A stretch of DNA of 64,000 nt, taken from contig JAMWET010007209.1 in the NCBI GenBank assembly GCA_024036415.1, positions 1-64,000 of the forward strand. The letters run 5' to 3'. This DNA comes from Prochilodus magdalenae. Lineage: Eukaryota; Chordata; Actinopteri; Characiformes; Prochilodontidae. Position numbers and translations under genes: made by a program. Positions 60,891 to 64,000 of the stretch are shown in pieces. The notes below the pieces were generated by a model that searched no databases, was not told the origin of the DNA, and saw only the letters and a list, made by a program, of their open reading frames with translations. Each line of letters begins with the position of its first letter. Within the stretch, counting starts at the first letter, position 1.

Positions 60891-62426
60891 TGTGTGTTTT
60901 CTAACATGCTCCATTCATTGGGACGAGGCTGTGCTCCACAGACGGGCTTCACACACGCCTCCCAGACACCCTCGTGGCCTCCTATTGTTACTGAGGCCCA
61001 GCCAGCCGCTCTAACCTAGCCAGTGAAGCCTGCAGGCCTGGGCCCAGGCACAGAGCAGAGCCGGGGGTTAGCCTGGAGCTCCGGGCTGCTGTGGAGAGAG
61101 AAGAGAGCGGGCAAACTCTGTCTTGAGCCCCCCTCTCTGCGCTGGAACTGCTCCATCCTCTACGGCCCTCCTCGATGAAGAAGAGGAGACAGAAGAGAAC
61201 GGCGAAAAACAGAGAGGCCTGCCGAAATTCTCATCAGTGCGGACTTTTGCAACCTAAAGAGTTAGATTTGTGTAAGTTACCTTCAGAATTTTATCTCTAT
61301 GGGGGATTTTACATGAGGTCGTGTGTATGTGAGCATGAATCTTTCTGCGTGTCTACCAATTTATTTCAATTGATGATGGTTTTTAAGCATAGTCGTTTGT
61401 TTTCACGTATAGTATATTTGCAACATAGATTAGTCTGTCTTATACAGTGATAATAATATTCTCAGTTCCAGTGTGCCATCCTAAATAACAGCATAGATCT
61501 CAGAAACATACCAGTGCTTGAAACATTAGGACTAATCATCTAATCATGATTGTGATCATTCTAAAAAAAAAAAATCAAGTTCACCCGCCACTTTTTTTTC
61601 TCCTCTCATGGAAGGGCAGTAAATGAACAAATGTATTTTATTTAATAATGGTATCGCCATGACTGTATTTCATACTTTGTCAAAATGCTAATTTGGCATG
61701 TGAGCCAAATTTATGTCGTTTCGCGTTCTATTTTGCTTTTGTCTTTTGTGGCACTTATTACTTATTTAAAAAATATATATGCTGTGTTTTTTGATCTTTT
61801 AATGCTTCCATTAGGAATTACGGCAAATGTTCAGAGATGGGAGAGCAGGTCCTTAATAGTTCAACCAGCACACCAGTACAATTTCTTGCCAGTAAATATT
61901 TTTCAAAATGGCGGCGTAATTCATTTCAAATGGATTCTACTACCCACAAATGTTTTCATTCTTCATCTGGTACATGAATTGGGTGTAACATAAACATAAA
62001 CCAGTGTGTCAATTTGTAGGTCGCCACGATCTTGTATTAGTTTTTAGGTTTTATTTTATTAATCATTTTGTTTAAAAGGGATTCATTTCATATTAAATAT
62101 TAGAAATGTTTCCTTTTTTAAAACCGCCAGCGTGCGTTTTCATCTTGCATTTCATGCACATTAATTTTTGATATACTTTATATGCATCATGGAATTGTAT
62201 AAATTTTAATATAAGAAAAGGGTAAATGACATATGTATGTGTGCATATGCATGTGTGTGTGTGCATTGCTTCACTTGCACTTGTCACTGCACACAACACT
62301 ACTGACACATTATTATGCACCTCACTCTTTGCTGATGTGTGGCAGTGGATCAGAAGAGCATTTACAAATTCAACATATTGATGCCGTTCTGTCAGTCTCT
62401 GTTTACCTTATCCAATATTTAAGGTA

Positions 62427-62434
<8 letters not shown>

Positions 62435-62490
<56 letters not shown>
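62435..62490. repeat. (TG)n(AG)n composite microsatellite
   Basis: A TG run that switches directly to an AG run. Confidence 0.95.
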
Positions 62491-62493
<3 letters not shown>

Positions 62494-63189
62494 GAGAAAC
62501 AGTCAGTAACAGAGACATTACAGCTTGAGTTTAATAGTTTTATAACATTACAAACTGATGTATCTGACCTTATCCAAAAAGTAAATCCCAAATCTAGATG
62601 CCAAATTCATCCACAAAAAAAAACACAAATAAGCACACAGATTACATCAAAGAGTCCTAAATAGCAGGAGCTTTAGTGAAAAGTAGCTCCACCATTTTAA
62701 TTTTAGTTGTCTGGAAGCAAAATCTACTAGTTTAAGATTCCAGGTAAAATACACTTTGTACAATGTCCTTAAAATTCTTTATATTTTGATCATACATGAC
62801 TCATCCGTGCACACACATAGTATTTATAGAGCATTTTAAACGTTTGTTTCATTATAAACGGCTACATGCATATAACACCCCCACAAATAAATTTTTAAAC
62901 ATAATTTTCTCTTATTGGATATATATGATTTAACGATCTGAAAGTTTATACATTTTTATGTGATCTTCTGGTGGTTTTATGTTTCAAAGTGTTTTGTAAA
63001 AATATGAGGTTCACTTCTGTTAATGTAAACAGTAAAACGTTTTAGGGGTGGCGTTAATAGGTAGTAGCAAGAAATTAACTAACCGTGTATGTTGTATTAT
63101 GTGTGCTGCAAGGTCAATGTTCTTCTTCCATTCGCTCTTTCTCTATTTTACTTTCATTCTCTTCCTCTCCCTCATGCACACATAAACAC

Positions 63190-63221
63190 AACACACACAC
63201 ACACACAAACACACACACACT
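63190..63221. repeat. (CA)n microsatellite
   Basis: A CA run with single AAAC interruptions. Confidence 0.9.
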
Positions 63222-63718
63222 GTGTAAGAAGAAACTTCAGCAAAAAGGCATATGCAGTCTATTACAGATATTTATTTAACATCACTTAATTATTAGATAT
63301 ATTAAATTGAATTGATTTTCATTAATGCAAGTTTTTTAAAGTTTTTTTTGGTTGCATGTGTTTGTGCATGTGCACTATTTATATCAAATTTTGGCACAAA
63401 TCTTCAAATATTAAACTAAAATTAAATTTTTCAATTCTGTAAACTTTTGTTGTAAGCTTACGTTCGAGCATGGTTATTATAGTGTGTATTTAAAGTTTGT
63501 GTTAGAGATACTGAATTGTGGTCAGTAGATGAACTTTACTCCGTAAATGCATGGTCTTGTGTTTTTATTCATATATAAATCTACAATGTGCTCTGAATAC
63601 AATACGCATTATATTCGAAATACGCATAATAAGAAAAAAAAACATTTCTGTATTGAGAATTGCCATTTTTCCAACTGGATATCTACATGTATAAATATGT
63701 GATTTGGTTGTAGTGCAA

Positions 63719-63743
63719 CAGTAATTATCAGGGATAATTACTG
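63719..63743. promoter_or_regulatory. Perfect 11-bp dyad with homeobox cores
   Basis: CAGTAATTATC, AGG, then its exact complement GATAATTACTG. Both arms contain TAATTA, the homeodomain core. Confidence 0.45.
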
Positions 63744-64000
63744 AATAATTGGATATACACTGTTCACTTTCGTATTTTCAGTCATATGAAATTCATATAT
63801 TAAGAGGTTTGACTGTTCATAAATGGTAATACTGATTGGATTATAAATGCTGAATACTTTTGAATGTACAAAGTTTACTTTGAAAAGTATAAAATATCAT
63901 AGGCATATTTTATAATTTAAACAGACCTCTGTCTGTTTTAATATAAAATTTCTTATAACCATAATTGTGATTATTTAGAATTAACATCTAAACATATATA

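Larger units (their letters stand above)
59690..61271 (+). promoter_or_regulatory. GC/CpG-rich block, candidate promoter and non-coding first exon
   Basis: A GC-rich stretch with CpG-containing parts (for example 59820-59990, 60470-60720 and 61060-61210) surrounded by AT-rich DNA. On the plus strand it ends with GATTTGT|GTAAGT (donor at 61272-61277), so a transcript starting inside could have a first exon ending at 61271. An open frame from 61175 continues through that donor without recognised homology, so any exon here is more likely untranslated. The block also holds the purine/G-run tract (60721-60803) and a POU-motif dyad (60856-60890). Direction relative to wnt7b would be divergent. Gene identity is unknown. 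Confidence 0.5.
61280..64000. other. AT-rich DNA at right edge
   Basis: No gene recognised. It contains a YY1-like AAAATGGCGGCG at 61906-61917, a TG/AG composite microsatellite at 62435-62490, a CA repeat at 63190-63221 and a TAATTA dyad at 63719-63743. If the upstream block is a first exon, this would be its intron. Confidence 0.55.

Noticed and set aside
60202..60914. Opposed long frames of up to 161 codons
   Set aside because: They overlap purine and pyrimidine tracts in a GC-rich block. Poly-Ser/Pro and Lys/Arg runs come from simple sequence.
61175..61450. 91-codon frame from ATG at 61175 as a protein start
   Set aside because: It reads through a strong GTAAGT donor into AT-rich DNA and has no recognised homology; a non-coding exon is more likely.

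Overview
The window is vertebrate nuclear DNA, most likely from a teleost fish. Intergenic DNA is AT-rich, microsatellites are abundant (long TG runs, TG/AG composites, ATT, CATC), there are several decayed fish-type Tc1-like transposons, and the only recognisable protein gene is a Wnt gene with phase-matched GT-AG introns. A palindromic interspersed repeat at about 17.2-18.1 kb resembles a family I associate with catfishes and characins, so an otophysan fish is my best guess, not a demonstration.

Region 1, 1-16.9 kb: the 5' half of wnt7b on the minus strand. Coding exon 2 is at 6721-6947. Exon 3 onward must lie beyond the left edge, so 1-6720 is intron 2. Two different first coding exons can each splice in the same phase (phase 2) to exon 2. 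The proximal one (12716-12798) encodes a signal peptide starting MIVLSSRS. The distal one (16244-16314) starts MPTPSRLW and resembles the mammalian WNT7B N-terminus. Each sits beside its own CpG-rich, promoter-like segment, so the locus appears to have two promoters that swap the secretion signal while leaving the mature ligand the same.

Region 2, 16.9-59 kb: the large upstream intergenic region. I see no convincing coding exon in it. It holds a palindromic foldback repeat, Tc1-like remnants (24.5, 25.7-26.3, 27.7-28.1, 38.6-39.4 kb), AGAACC-rich dispersed repeats, microsatellites, a 237-bp inverted repeat at 42.55-42.79 kb, an isolated CpG-rich block at 34.7-35.45 kb, and several GC-richer low-repeat segments that look like conserved enhancers. 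The most striking of these, 55.8-56.15 kb, is dense in nuclear-receptor half-sites.

Region 3, 59.2-61.3 kb: a second GC-rich, CpG-containing block with a consensus splice donor at its plus-strand right end. It may be the promoter and non-coding first exon of a divergent transcript. From 61.3 kb to the end is AT-rich DNA with short repeats.

In mammals the DNA upstream of WNT7B leads to a let-7a/let-7b host transcript and then PPARA. Reading by eye, I find neither a let-7 seed-containing sequence nor a PPARA coding exon here. Candidate enhancer calls rest on local composition and motif content only; no conservation test was possible.
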